In this document: positions 1 to 11,530 of the stretch, one piece after another
How the letters are laid out: each line of letters opens with the position of its first letter
Position numbering within the stretch: the first letter of the stretch is position 1
Notes under the pieces: model-generated
What the model was told of the DNA's origin: nothing
The model's database searches: none
Seen by the model: the letters and a program-made list of their open reading frames with translations, nothing else
Translations under genes and position numbers: made by a program
Origin: Lepisosteus oculatus
Lineage: Eukaryota; Chordata; Actinopteri; Semionotiformes; Lepisosteidae
Assembly: GCF_040954835.1 (NCBI RefSeq)
Contig: NC_090697.1
Span: 15,244,001 to 15,308,000, forward strand
Direction: 5' to 3'
Length of the DNA: 64,000 nucleotides

Positions 1-914
1 ATAACTGTGCTTCATCATACAGTATTGTCGTGTAAGAGTGAAAAACACAAGCAATTACTGTAAAATTAGGTATTATTATGAGACGGTGATTGTTGTTTTG
101 GTCATCATCATGCCATTCTTTAAATTAGAATATTTTTTACCCCTACAAGGGGGGCTCACAATGTGAAATGGCCCGGGCCTCATCTGAGCTCTCGGAGGGC
201 CTGTCTGTGGACCTGGTATATTCCTTTCCATTTCCAACTTCCCCCATTCTTCTGCTGTGTTTTAATAATTAGAAATAAGAATCTTTTGCTTATTGCTTAT
301 ACAGTATGTAATGCTTTTCATCTCAAGTTCCTTAACTTATAAAAAGGAGGGGACCTACATACTGTACATCACCATCTATTAAAAAGTGACACACACAAGT
401 CCTTAAGCACAACACCATAGATCAGACAGAAAAGTGAGACTTTGCTTCACTGATTGAATTAAAAGAGAAACTTCAGGGGGCCAATCTGTGCAAGCCTGAA
501 GAGGAACTTTTATCTCATTCAAAATAGAACACTTCCACCAACATCGAGTCTGGAAATTCTGGCCCAGAAGGAAGAATGCCACTTACTGGGAGGTCTCCAA
601 TTCCAGTACTGGCCAGCATTGCATAGCTTCTGAGATCTGATGAGATCAGGCTACAAAAAGGTAATGATGTTGTCTTGCAGTTTCATTTTTTTAAATGTCC
701 ACAAAGTATTTTTGTTCTTTTCAAGGCTTAGAAAACAGAAACCCTTCTAAATCTACTGTATACAGTATACCCAACAAGTACAGTTAAAAGTAATTGTACA
801 AGTCACATGTGCTTTTATAAATTTTGTGTATTTTATACTTTAGACGTCAGTGGGAGGTCAGACAGTCAGACATATAAACCATAAACCATTAAGGCACTTT
901 CAGCGTCAACTAAC
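1..914. other. intergenic, no gene seen
   Basis: AT-rich sequence with a short GC-richer block at 165-225. No coding or repeat family recognised. Confidence 0.6.
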
Positions 915-1222
915 TTGTGTCTTTCCATCCATTTTCTAACCACATCTTCCAATTCGGAGTCACAGGGAAGCCAAAGCCTATCCCAGCAAGCAACAGGAGC
1001 AAGGCGAGGGTACTGTACATCCTTGACACACAAGCACAGATGCACATACTCACGCCAATTTCCCTGAAAGCCAATTGAACTACTAGTAGGTTTGTGACTG
1101 TTGGAAGAAATCAGAGCACCCAGAGGAAGCCCACACAAACGCAGGGAGAACATACTGTACAAACATGTGGCCTCAGTATTGATAGGCAGCAATGCTAACC
1201 ACTGCACCACTGTGCTGCCCTG
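915..1222 (-). mobile_element. second SINE/short-repeat family (minus strand)
   Basis: On the minus strand it begins gcagcacagtggtgcagtggtt, contains ctgttgcttgctgggatagg and ends agaaaatggatgga. The same family is found at 3990 and 24019. Confidence 0.75.
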
Positions 1223-2149
1223 TCAAGTAACCTGTACAATGCATTTTAGTCTGTTAGTTGGCTGGTTTATTTTGGGCAAAATAGATGTACAATATGTGTA
1301 AAGGTTTAACTCTTTGGAAATGTATTTTTGGGTTATTTTTGGGACTGTTGAGTATTTGGTTGGATTTAGATTGGTTATGATAGACTTAAGAAATAAGGAT
1401 TGTTTGTCTTTACAAGATTCATTTCCTGAGCAATTTGGTGGATAAGCTCGTCTCATTTTTTTTCTTCTATAGACATTCAGGAGCCAAAATAATAAACTAA
1501 CAGTGCTTAAATGAATGCCAGTTTCAGTTTAACATTGAACATTATGTTGTATATATGTTTTCTCCATGATAATGATGAACAAATTCTAAATATTTAAATG
1601 TGGGAGCTCATTGTTTTGACCTCCATAAGCACTTGTAAATAACTACAAGCTTTTCATGTAAAATATCTTCTCCATTGTAGTTTTTGCAGGTCTAGTTATA
1701 GAATGTAGAAAGTGAAAGATACTGTAGCATTTCACAGTTTTTTCAATTCTTGTGAATTTGTCGGCAAGTTCAAAATCATCTTTCTGACATGGTAAACTTG
1801 ATTTATTGTGTTATGTCAAGAAAGAAATATGATACAGAAAGAATGTGAATTAAAATAAAATTATTATAATTACAAATTGCAAACATCCATCCATTTATTT
1901 TTCTACAAAATGGAGTATGCTACAACTTTGTCTCACCTCAGAAGCACAGGTGCTATTTGAACAGAAATATATGCTAGGTTATGATTTTCAGTTGTGTTTG
2001 ATACAATGATTGCAGTGTGGATATGGTCCCTTTGTCAGTCTTTTCTGAGGTGTTACATGTCATGGACCAGGCTGTTCATGGGTGTTTCCTGGCAGTTGGC
2101 AGTGCAGTTGAAGTTGAATTCTGAAGCCCTGGCAAATTCCAATTGCTAC

Positions 2150-2335
2150 ATTCCTGCCATTAATGTTAACAGTGCATATCCCCTGCATTCCTTATAAACA
2201 TCCAATTGTAACATTCCTGCCATTAGCTTTCCCAGAGCATATTATCTTTATTCCTTTAAAAACTCCCACTTCCAGCACTCCTGCCATTTATATTCCCAGT
2301 GCATATTCCCTTATACCTTCACTAAGTTATCGATC
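2150..2335 (+). repeat. imperfect minisatellite, period 63-64 bp, about three units
   Basis: Units start at 2150, 2213 and 2277 with attcctgccatta or variants, then a cagtgcatat word about 22 bp later in each. Units are clearly diverged. Confidence 0.6.
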
Positions 2336-2339
2336 ATTA

Positions 2340-3685
2340 TACTTGCGATCTCGAAGTGCATATTTCCTGTCAAGCATGTTTTGTCTCATTTCTTACTCAG
2401 TGTGTCATTAAGAGTTAAAAAAAAGTGACACAGACGTACAGTATCACTTTCTTATAATATCAAATTTAAACTTTCCTGGTTAGCTTTAAAAAATGGAATA
2501 ATTATAAATATGTTTAATTTTTTATTTAATCCCATGTTCTGATACCCATGCATGAAGGGCCACCTAGTATGTTTGCAACAAGTACTGTATGTGCAATAGT
2601 TCTGTTCCATTTTTTAAGTTCTGTATTTCAGAAACATTTAATTCCCATTATGTGTGGCTGAGACGTCTAGGGCAAAACATCGCAGAATCTTTGTTTTAGC
2701 AATGGCGACACCCTGTGGCTTACTAATATATGTGTGTTTACAGACCATGCAGGAAGTGAAAAATAACAGAACATTATGATAGTGACTCCCACATAAATCT
2801 TCAGGATAAATTTGGAAGCACTAAATTGTCAAAGAAACAAAATGTGACCCCATCATGTATTGTATTTTAAAACCTGCCTAAGGAGACCAATAAATAAAAC
2901 ATAACAGCACTGATAGAGAAATATAAGAGAGAGATAAGTGAAGGAACAGATTTCTTACAAAGCCCATATCATGCTTCCATGGTATTTTCGGTGTTTGTTA
3001 ATGGTGGATTGTGTAAGAAGTGAGGTGCATAATAGTGAATAGTGCATAATAAATAAGTGAAGTATTCCCTTAAATTTGGGATTCATTAGAAGTGAGAAAT
3101 CAATTATTAATTTTGGTGGAAGCACAGAAAGTCAGGAGATTTTTCTTTTTGCACATGAAACCATGAAAATGTCAGTAATGGAAAAACTGTGAGTGTGGTG
3201 AAAGATTCTTGGGATCTGTTCAAGAATTTCTTGGGTGTGTTCAGTATAAGGGGAGCATATGATATGAGACTGGCACCCTTGGTTAAAAAAGAGTTTATTC
3301 AATAAAGCCAGTCCAGTGTGAGTATTTAATGGAAGGAGAGACAGCCTCAAGATGTTGAACTTAATGTTTGGACACAATCTTATCTACTTTAAGAAATTAA
3401 AATTTAGTGGTATGAGTCATACTCTGTGTGGATTTAATAGATTGATTTGGCACCAGCATTTGACACAATGCTGGTGTAGAACCAAATTCTGACTGGTGTG
3501 TTCTGCTCAGTTGTTATTATATATATAGGATATGTGACAGTTTGCTGGGGTTTGTTTTTACTGTATGTTTTGCATTGTACATCCTAAAAGTGACAAGTAA
3601 AGGACAAGTAAGTATAAGTAATAGCCAAAAAAAAGACCTTAGAACGGGTAATGACTTGTTTGTACAGTATAACTGTTTTCTATTA
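2340..3685. other. intergenic, nothing recognised
   Basis: Short open frames only, without motifs. GCGACACCCTGTGGC at 2704-2718 resembles a reversed CTCF core but is weak. Confidence 0.6.
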
Positions 3686-3847
3686 GGAACAAGTGATAGG
3701 TTTATTCCATGCTGAAAAAAAAAGAAAGAAAACAACGTTTCGGCCGTGGAGCCTTCTTAAGGCTCTTCTTCAGGTGAAGAAGGCTCCACGGCTGAAACAT
3801 TTTCTTTCTTCTTTTTTTCAGCCTGGAATAAACCTATTACTTGTTCC
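3686..3847. repeat. inverted pair of the 'ttccatgctgaaaag' repeat family
   Basis: Arms 3686-3758 and 3775-3847 are near-perfect reverse complements separated by 16 bp. Each arm has aggtttattccatgctgaaa, an A/G-rich tract, acgtttcggc and gtggagccttctt. A trailing block (tgcagcctacacatgctgacg...) follows the second arm. Confidence 0.85.
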
Positions 3848-3989
3848 TTTGCAGCCTACACATGCTGACGCAGCTACCCACCTGAACTACTGTTTTCTGT
3901 TAGTTACATAAAATCTTAACCCAGACTAAGCACCGTCACTAATAACAGCAACCCGTTCAGTACAATGGTATGATCAACAGCATCAAATA

Positions 3990-4275
3990 ATGACTAACTC
4001 CAACAGGAGCTGTCGCTGTATTGGACACCAGTCCATCCCAGGGCAGACACAGACACAAACAAATGCACTCTCACCCCAGTGCCATTTTTCCCAGAAGCCA
4101 ATTAACCTACCAGTATGTTGTTGGACTGTGAGAGGAAACTGGAGCGCCCAGAGGACACCCTCACAAACACAGGGAGAACATACAAACTCCATGCAGAAAG
4201 CACCCAAGTTAGGAATTGAACCTAGGGCCCCAGACCTGTGAGGCAGCGATGCTAACACTATGCCACCATGCCCCT
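3990..4275 (-). mobile_element. second SINE/short-repeat family (minus strand), truncated
   Basis: On the minus strand it has the head gcatggtggcatagtgttagc, then ggttcaattcc (B-box-like), cgctccagtttcctctcaca and ggactggtgtcc. The gctgggatagg end is missing. Confidence 0.7.
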
Positions 4276-4359
4276 CTGCCTCCTCCTAATATTTGCTAAT
4301 AAGTTAACTTGTAATTGAACAACAACAGTGCTCTTTAAAGCCTTTGCCAAAAATGGTAA

Positions 4360-4841
4360 ATAATAATAAGAATAATAATTCCTTGCATTTATATAGTGCT
4401 TTTCCCAACACTCCACTCAAAGCACTTTACAGGTAACAGGGAATCTCCTCCACCACCTGGATGATGCAATGGCAGCCATAGTGTGCCAGTACACTCACCA
4501 CACATCAGCTATCAGTGGGTAGGAGAATGGAGTGATGGCGCCAGTTCAGAGATTATTAGGAGGCCGATTGGTAAATACCAATGGGAAATTTGGCCGCTTC
4601 ACCCCTACTTGTGAAACACCCTGGCAGAGTCAGGACCTCGGTTTTACATCCCATCCAAAGAAGGGCACCATTTTACAGTATAGTGTCCCTGTCACTATAC
4701 TGGGGCATTAGGACTCACACAGACCACAAGTTGAGTTCCCCATGCTGGTACCAGGTACCAGCAGCAACCTTTTTTTTCCCAGGAGGTCTCCCATCCAGGT
4801 ACTGACCAGGCTCACACCTGCTTAGTTTCAGTGGGCTGAAA
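4360..4841 (-). mobile_element. 5S rRNA-derived SINE (SINE3-like), minus strand
   Basis: On the minus strand the head matches the 5S rRNA internal promoter (CAGGTGTGAGCCTGGTCAG, then TACCTGGATGGGAGACCTCC). The body has the phrases ccccagtatagtgacaggg and ggtttcacaagtagggg, and the element ends in the GCGCTTT...ATATAA tail with AAT repeats at 4360-4380. Confidence 0.85.
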
Positions 4842-4911
4842 GTCTAAATTCATCTTTCTTAAAAAAGAGGAATAATAAGTGCACATTTAAGGGCTGGGAG
4901 ATCAGTTCACT

Positions 4912-5200
4912 GGGCGGTGTGGTGGTTCTGTGGCTAAGGATCTGCGGCTGTGGCTGGAAGATTGACAGTTCATATCCCGCGGCCGGCAGAGGAATTCTAC
5001 TCTGTTGGGCCCCTGAGCAAACCCCTTAAGCCTAACTGCTCCAGGGATACTGTATAAATGGCTGACCCTGCACTCTGACCCCAATCTTCTCTCCCTGTCT
5101 GTGTGTCTCAGAGAGCAAGTTGGGGAATGACAAAAGACAAATTCCTAATACAAGAAATTGTATATAGCCAATAAAGTGATCTTATCTTATCTTAATTGAT
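4912..5200 (+). mobile_element. tRNA-derived SINE
   Basis: The A-box-like region tggctaaggatctg (4931-4944) and the B-box-like gttcatatccc (4970-4980) sit at tRNA spacing. A shared body follows (ctgttgggcccctgagcaa, ctgaccctgcactctgacccc), ending aattgtatatagccaataaag and CTTAT repeats. Confidence 0.85.
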
Positions 5201-6089
5201 GATACAGTGTGTCTGACAATGAAACAGAGAATGATAAAATATGCACCCTGCAAGAAAGTGGGAACTGGATCCAAGGAGCATGATAGGTTTCATTTGAGTG
5301 ATTACTTCAGATAATCTTCTCAGATGCTGATTGGAAACTGCATAAAAACCCTGCAAGGTGATTTTCACTAAGCTTGAAATTCTTGAATTGAATTGGTTCT
5401 TGGTGTTTCATGGGGCTGGAGAGTGGCAATGTGTTGCATGTTGTTCCTTGTCTATATGTCTTTGTTTTGTGTTATGGACTTTTTGTGTCCAGTCTGCTTT
5501 TTCAGTAATTCCATATGATCAACATTTGCTTGTGCACATTGGATTGAGAATCACTGATTTAAACCTTGTGTGTCAGTGTGCTGGGGTGTGTACACACTGT
5601 CGAGAAAGTGACTAGATTAAGGGTGACCCATCACTTTAGCAATCACATCTGTCCTGGCTAATTAAGGACGAGCTCCTACAGCTGTGGGGGACCTTTAAGG
5701 CACAGTGAGGACCTTCCCAGAGGGACGAACAGAACCCCGCAAGGGGAAAACCTTTTAGGGGATTGTGATGCGACCGTTAAGACCATATTTTTTCTTTTTC
5801 TTTTCCCATCCCACTGTGAATCCTCACCAAGACAGGTTGAGTTTTCTTTTGTTTTGGCCTCGCGCTCCTTTTCTTCCAGTCCGGACACATTGCTAATTAG
5901 GGATAGTCCAGCCTGGACGCCGCTGTTTGAGTGGTGCATTTTTGCTAGCCTCACACAGGTGCCTCCACCCTGTCAAATGGGGCATTGACTTTTACTGGAG
6001 TTCACTCCGGCTCCTCCCATATCATTACACTAGATACTGAATATCCTGTTTGGATTTCAATCAGCTATTTTATGTACCTCTGCATTCTG
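5201..6089. other. intergenic; possible 5' part of the LINE
   Basis: 5670-6050 is GC-richer than its neighbours and leads directly into the LINE endonuclease remnant, so it may be that element's 5' region. No frame is recognised. Confidence 0.5.
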
Positions 6090-8735
6090 ACCCCCACGTG
6101 GCTCAGAAAAGAACCGGTGATCACGACATATGCAGAAGCGTGGTAGAAGTGGAGGACTCCAAGTGAGGGTGAAACACAGTGGCTCCCAGACTACACCCTT
6201 GAGTGTTCTCTCAGCAAACATGGAATCCATGGAGAATAAGATGGACAAGCTTAGGGGAAGGCCAAGCCATCAGCAGGACATCAAGGATTGCTGTATTGTC
6301 CATCTTACTGAGACCTGGCTGACTCCCAATACACCTGACTCAGCCATTCCGCTTGACCAATTTTCCGCCTATTGCATGGATTGGTCTGGTTTGGCTGGTA
6401 AAGAAAGGGACAGTGGTAAAGAACCTTATGATAAAGAACTCTTGATGCTTAGATCTGACAATTCTGAAGTGATTCTGTTTCCATGATCTGGAATATTTAG
6501 CTATAAAATGTTGTCCTTTTATCTACCAAGAGAATTTTAATCTGTTATTATGCCTGCGGTGTGTGTTCCACCCCGGGCAGACGTGAAAGAAGCACTAAGA
6601 GGATTATATGCCACCATTAACAGCTATGAAACTGCTTACCCTGATACTGTATCTATTGTTGCTGGGGGACTTTAATCAGCCCAACCTGCAGAAAGTTATT
6701 CCAAAATATTACCAGCATGTCTCCTCCCCAACAAGGGGTGCGAATACTCTTGATCACTGGTACACCACTATCAAAGACACCTAAAGTACCACTCTATCCC
6801 TCTCCCATATTTCGGACAGTTGGGTCTCCTGCTGGCTTACAAGCAGAAGCTGAAGTGGGAGAATGTGTCGACAAGAACAGTTCAACACGGAGGAGACAGA
6901 TGAAGTGTCGCAGGACTGCTTTGAATCTGTGGACTGGGCTATATTTTATATATCATCAGCAAACCTGCACGAGTACACTACAGTCGTCACTGATTTTATT
7001 AAGAAATGCGCAGATGACTGTGTGCTCACAAATCAGTTTGATTTTTTCCCAACCAGAAACCATGGATTAACATTAATATCCGAAATAAGCTGTGGGCACG
7101 ATTGAAAGCCTTTAAATCTGGCAATCTGGACCTTTATGAGAAGGCAAGGTACTGTATGACCTGTGGAGAGCTATCAGGGATGCTAATATTGTTACAAAAT
7201 ACAAAGACAAGCTGCCTCTTCCAATGTGCACCAGATGGTGCAGGGTATTCAGACAATAACAAACCATAAAGCTCTTAGAAGCAGTGTTACATCCCCTGAT
7301 ACTGATTTCTTTCTACCAGATGAGCTGAATACCAATTACAGTACATTCTGTTTGAGAAAGAAATCACAGAACCTCCGATGAGAGAGCTCCCAGTCTCTTG
7401 TGTGTTTGTCACAGAGTCTGAAGTAAGGGAAACTTTAAAACAGGTGAATATACAGAAGGCAACTGGCACAGATGGCATTCCTTGACAGGTCCTTAACTCT
7501 ATGGTTCCTGAGTGTTTAGACCCCCTGCAGTTTGCATACTGGCGTAACAGGTCCATTGACGACACTATTTCCTTGGCTTTTCACACTGCATTGGCTAAAT
7601 TGGATGATAAAGAGACAAACTGTATTTATGAATTCTATTCATTGCTTACAGCTCCACCTTTAACACTATATTTCCATCCAGACTGGTCACAAATCTAAAC
7701 GATCTGGGTATTAGCACCTCTCTGCAGGATCTGGATTCTGGATTTTCTGACTGGCAGACCACAGACAGTGAGGATCGATGGAAAGCTTTCTTCCAAGCTG
7801 ACAATATCAATATAGGTGCCCCCTGGGGCTGCGCAGGGATGAGCCCCCTGCTGTTTTCATTGTTTGCCCACAATTGTGTGGCAGGACACAGCTTCAACTC
7901 CATCTACAAGCATGAAGGTAGATGGTAGCACACTACCATCATTGGCCGAATCACCAGTAAAGATGAGATGGCCTACAGACATAATACTAGGAACCTGATG
8001 GAGTGGTGCCTTGACAATAATCTCTCCCTCAGCATCCGCAAAACCAAAGAGCTGTTTGCTGATTTCAGAAAGCAGGGTTGGGACCACTCCCCTGTTCACG
8101 TTAATGGGGTGGCTGTAGCAATGGTAAGCATTTTCACATTCCTGGGCAACTTCATTGCTAATTATTTAAAGTGGTCCCAGCATTCAACTAGAGCTACAAC
8201 TAGAACTACAGCACTTTTACTTCCTCAGACATACTACATACTACACATGTGCTATCTAAAGTGTGCTCATATGCGGTATTACAGTGTGGTTTACAGCTCC
8301 CCTCTATTGTTGACATTTTTACAACTTGCTGCCTCAGGAAAAAAAAGGTTAAAGAAAGTAAAAAAAGGTTAGAGGAAGGCTGGGAGTATTGTTAAGGATA
8401 ACAATCATCCTGGTTTCTCACTTCCCTCTCCCCTGCCCTCTTCTAAGCGTTACAGGACAATAAAGGCATGAACCTCCAGATTCAGAGACAGCTTCTTCCT
8501 GCAAGCTGTCAGAGTATTGAATTCTACCTCTACCACTGACTCACACTGATGTTTTTTTTTTCTTGTGCACTGCTTGTGCTGAGCTTGATTCAGGTTGAGT
8601 GTTATTTAACTTTGTTGTTGTTTCTGCTGTTGTTGTGAGTTTAAGGTGATGTTTCTTTAATGTGTTTGTATTGTAGCATACACGCAGATAAGAATTCCAT
8701 GAGCTTTTATTTGCATATCACAAGTAAACTGAACT
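6090..8735 (+). pseudogene. decayed CR1/L2-type LINE (endonuclease and reverse transcriptase remnants)
   Basis: Scattered frames on the + strand follow the order of a non-LTR retrotransposon ORF2. The endonuclease start is seen at about 6130-6400 (VLSANMESMENKMDKLRGR, then HLTETWLTPNTPD). A linker follows at 6860-7070 (DCFESVDWAIF, ...VTDFIKKCADD). Reverse-transcriptase pieces lie at 7500-7640 (QFAYWRNRSIDDTISLAFHT) and 7968-8160 (MEWCLDNNLSLSIRKTKEL.ADFRK, then FLGNFIA). The C-terminal end is at 8380-8530 (KRYRTIKA and then FRDSFF..AVR.LN). Multiple stops and frameshifts, and loss of part of the RT core, show it is dead. The end at about 8690-8735 matches the usual fish LINE tail style (aagaattccat...aaact). 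Confidence 0.8.
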
Positions 8736-10257
8736 CTGATCTCACATAAGAAAATCTGACTGTGTGTTATCAGTTTTATATTGAAAAATCTCAGAAAAGT
8801 GGACTATTTGGACTGTGTGCTGCTCTTAACTGGATTTTATAGAAGAATGGTGGGGAAAAAAGGTTATACTGTACAGTAGGATTACTCTTACGTTCTTCAA
8901 TACACTTTCCAAAGCAGACTGACCTTGTGACAGTCAGTGCATCTTGAAGGCACATAAATGAACAGATAGGACACTTTCCTTGCAGTGTACACTGGTGTTA
9001 GATATTCACCAGACTGTGTACGCTTCTTAACTCCACACAAAATTCTATTTGTAACAGTCATGGACCCTGAAGAATGGACTTTTGTAAATAGGTCTAAATG
9101 TTCATGTGTTTTCCATTTGTATTACTGTTCCCAGTATGAATGCGTGTCTGTAGTGAAGCGGATACAAAAGGACATGGCCTTGTGGTCCTGTGCATGGCTC
9201 TGAACTACTATAGGTGTTACCACAGCACCCTTGTGGGGTAAAGAGAGAATGGCAGTGAGTTTAAAGTATTTTACAATATTGAAGCTTATTGCTTTATATA
9301 GTTATTCTTTAAAGCCATATCCCAATGTGTGTCTGGTGCTCAGTACTCTGCCATTGGACTCTCTACATATGTACAGCTATATATATATGTGTACACTGGA
9401 GGATGATGAACATTTAAGAACAGGTATAGAAAAAGAAGGCTACAATGTTATAAAATTATTTTACATTTTACCCTTTTACTCTACAGAAAAGTTTTTTTAA
9501 AAGATACAGAACTCTAAGTATAAAAAGTAAATCAATTTCTTGTTCTGTATGTTCATGACATTTTCTCTTATATTTGTAATATGTCAACATAAAGAATAAT
9601 GTTTGTGTAATACAGCAGATATTTTACAATGTTCATATTAATTAACTCCATCCAAGCACAAAGCAGCAGAAGCCATAATTGTCTTACAAATGCTCCTTCC
9701 ACCTTTTTGCACATTGCCCTTATCAGTAGGAAATACCTAGTTTTTCACAATTAAATGGATGTATATACTGTATGTCAGAAGGCTGTTATCTTTGAGTTCA
9801 CTGTATATATGCAAAAAGCTGAATGAATCATGATAGTTCTGTACTCTGTAGCACTATGAAAGAACATACAGTATGAATCTGAAGTGCTACTCTCAACTCC
9901 CACACACAAACATTGTAGTAAGCGAGCCCGTTTTGTACTACCAAGTCAGTGACATTTTATTATCCACATTTTATATCCAATAATTGTTGTTTCTATGAAA
10001 ATTAATGTAAAATGAATTGCAAAAAATACTTACCAAATGATACTACAATACTGAGGAATAAAAAATTAAGAACTAAAACAACTACTACAACTTTATCATT
10101 TATATTTGAACTTATTGTACTTTACAACTGCTTATGTAAAGAAACTGCTTTAAATATTATATACTTATTATAAGGTGGAGCTAGTTTGGTAAATCAGGTG
10201 CTTTTAGATGTGGCAGCCATCTTGGTCTTAGTTGAGTTTTTGAAGAACTAATATACT
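8736..10257. other. intergenic, nothing recognised
   Basis: AT-rich; frames are short and lack motifs. Includes short TA runs at about 9379-9390. Confidence 0.6.
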
Positions 10258-10262
10258 ATAAC

Positions 10263-10592
10263 TGTCACGCCCTCTGCAGCCAGGGGGCGCTCCTTCTCTG
10301 TCCTGTCCCTAGTTTCCGGTCTGCTGTCCTTCTTGTTCCTCTCTTTCCCTTGGGCTATATATTTCCGGGTCTTGCACTCTGTCCTCGCTCAGCATTGAGG
10401 TTCGGATGTCCTGAGACCCGCCTAGCACCAGGGCGCCCCACGTCCGCTCCCTGAGGGCATAGGTTTCTATACGGCATTCCTGAACTCTTTGCACTAATGA
10501 GCCCGGGCCTTTTTCCCGTCTCGCCGCTACGCATATGGGTCTTTTTCCGCTCTCCTGCTCCCCACGGTTAGTCCCTTTGGACGTCCGTGACA
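10263..10592 (+). mobile_element. solo LTR of an LTR retrotransposon
   Basis: A 330-bp block starts TGTCACG and ends CGTGACA. It is flanked by a perfect 5-bp target duplication, ATAAC (10258-10262 and 10593-10597). A TATA-like CTATATAT at 10355-10362 suggests + orientation. It is GC-rich in an AT-rich neighbourhood. The 5-bp duplication suits a Gypsy-type element; no internal region is attached. Confidence 0.8.
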
Positions 10593-10759
10593 ATAACACA
10601 GGGCACTGATGATGCAAATTTATCTCCATATCTAAATCTATGATATTGAACATAGACATTCTAAGGCTCTTGGAAATGCAGACACACTATGTTAACTGCC
10701 TTTCAGACATGATGCTCAGGATGAGGGAGCTGTCTTTCAATTTTCGCACATATTTCTTC

Positions 10760-11043
10760 TAAAGACATTGCTAAAAGAAAGTAGATGTTATCCAGCTCTT
10801 TCGAAAGTTTTACATTTCACTGTAAGTGGTTGGCTTAATTACCTGAGAGAGGAGAAACGTAAGACATTCATGGACAAGATGGATCAACCATTAACTGAAC
10901 AAGACTGTTTTCTGAAGGGATCTCATATCATTGTGCCAGGAGTCACAGAAGCATTACAGTCTAACCTCCAGGAATGCCATCTGGTCATTTCAAGGATGAA
11001 GGCATTAGCTTGTGAATGCCTGTACAGCCCCAGTATAAATTAG
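10760..11043 (+). pseudogene. Gypsy-type integrase zinc-binding fragment, decayed
   Basis: The translation from about 10768 to the stop at 11041 resembles the junction before the integrase of Ty3/Gypsy polyproteins: a GW..Y segment, an LT..D..LKGS.IIVP segment, then a QECH...ACECLYSP segment echoing the usual GH.G..K...RARE..YWPG. Several key residues are lost and the following frame has many stops. It begins only about 170 bp after the solo LTR, but the two need not belong to one insertion. Confidence 0.55.
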
Positions 11044-11279
11044 AAACGACACTGTGGACACTATCTGTAATCAACCCACAGTGTCAAGAAAAAGTTTGTT
11101 AAAGCCCTTAGTTGAATTGTGTTACAATGTTTTAGACCTAAAACATGAGATCATTGTGGAAGTCTTCCTAAAAGCTGAAGATACCCTGGTTAAACATATA
11201 ACAGAATAATTTAATTTATAAAATGATCCAAAAGTAAATATCTTTGTATGAATCAGTATATTTGTGTGAACCCATATAT

Positions 11280-11530
11280 TCAGTAATTGGTGACACCTCC
11301 TTGAGCAGCAATGCCTTCAGCTAGACATTTCCTGTAACTGTTTATCAATCCTTCATTTGGCTGTTAGGAATTATGAATCCTTCTTTCTTACAGAAAGTTC
11401 TGTGACACTTCAATGAGTTTTAGATCTGGACTTTGAATTCACCAGTAATTTCTTCAGCCATTCTTGTGAAGATCAGGTTGTATATTTAAGACAAATAGCC
11501 CCACGTTGTTCATCACAACCGTTTAAAAGC
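11280..11530 (-). mobile_element. possible Tc1-like relic
   Basis: It shares the word order of the other Tc1 relics, including a block at about 11408-11440 (gagttttagatctggacttt) matching the minus-strand SPDLNP segment. It is heavily decayed, and no termini are found. Confidence 0.4.
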
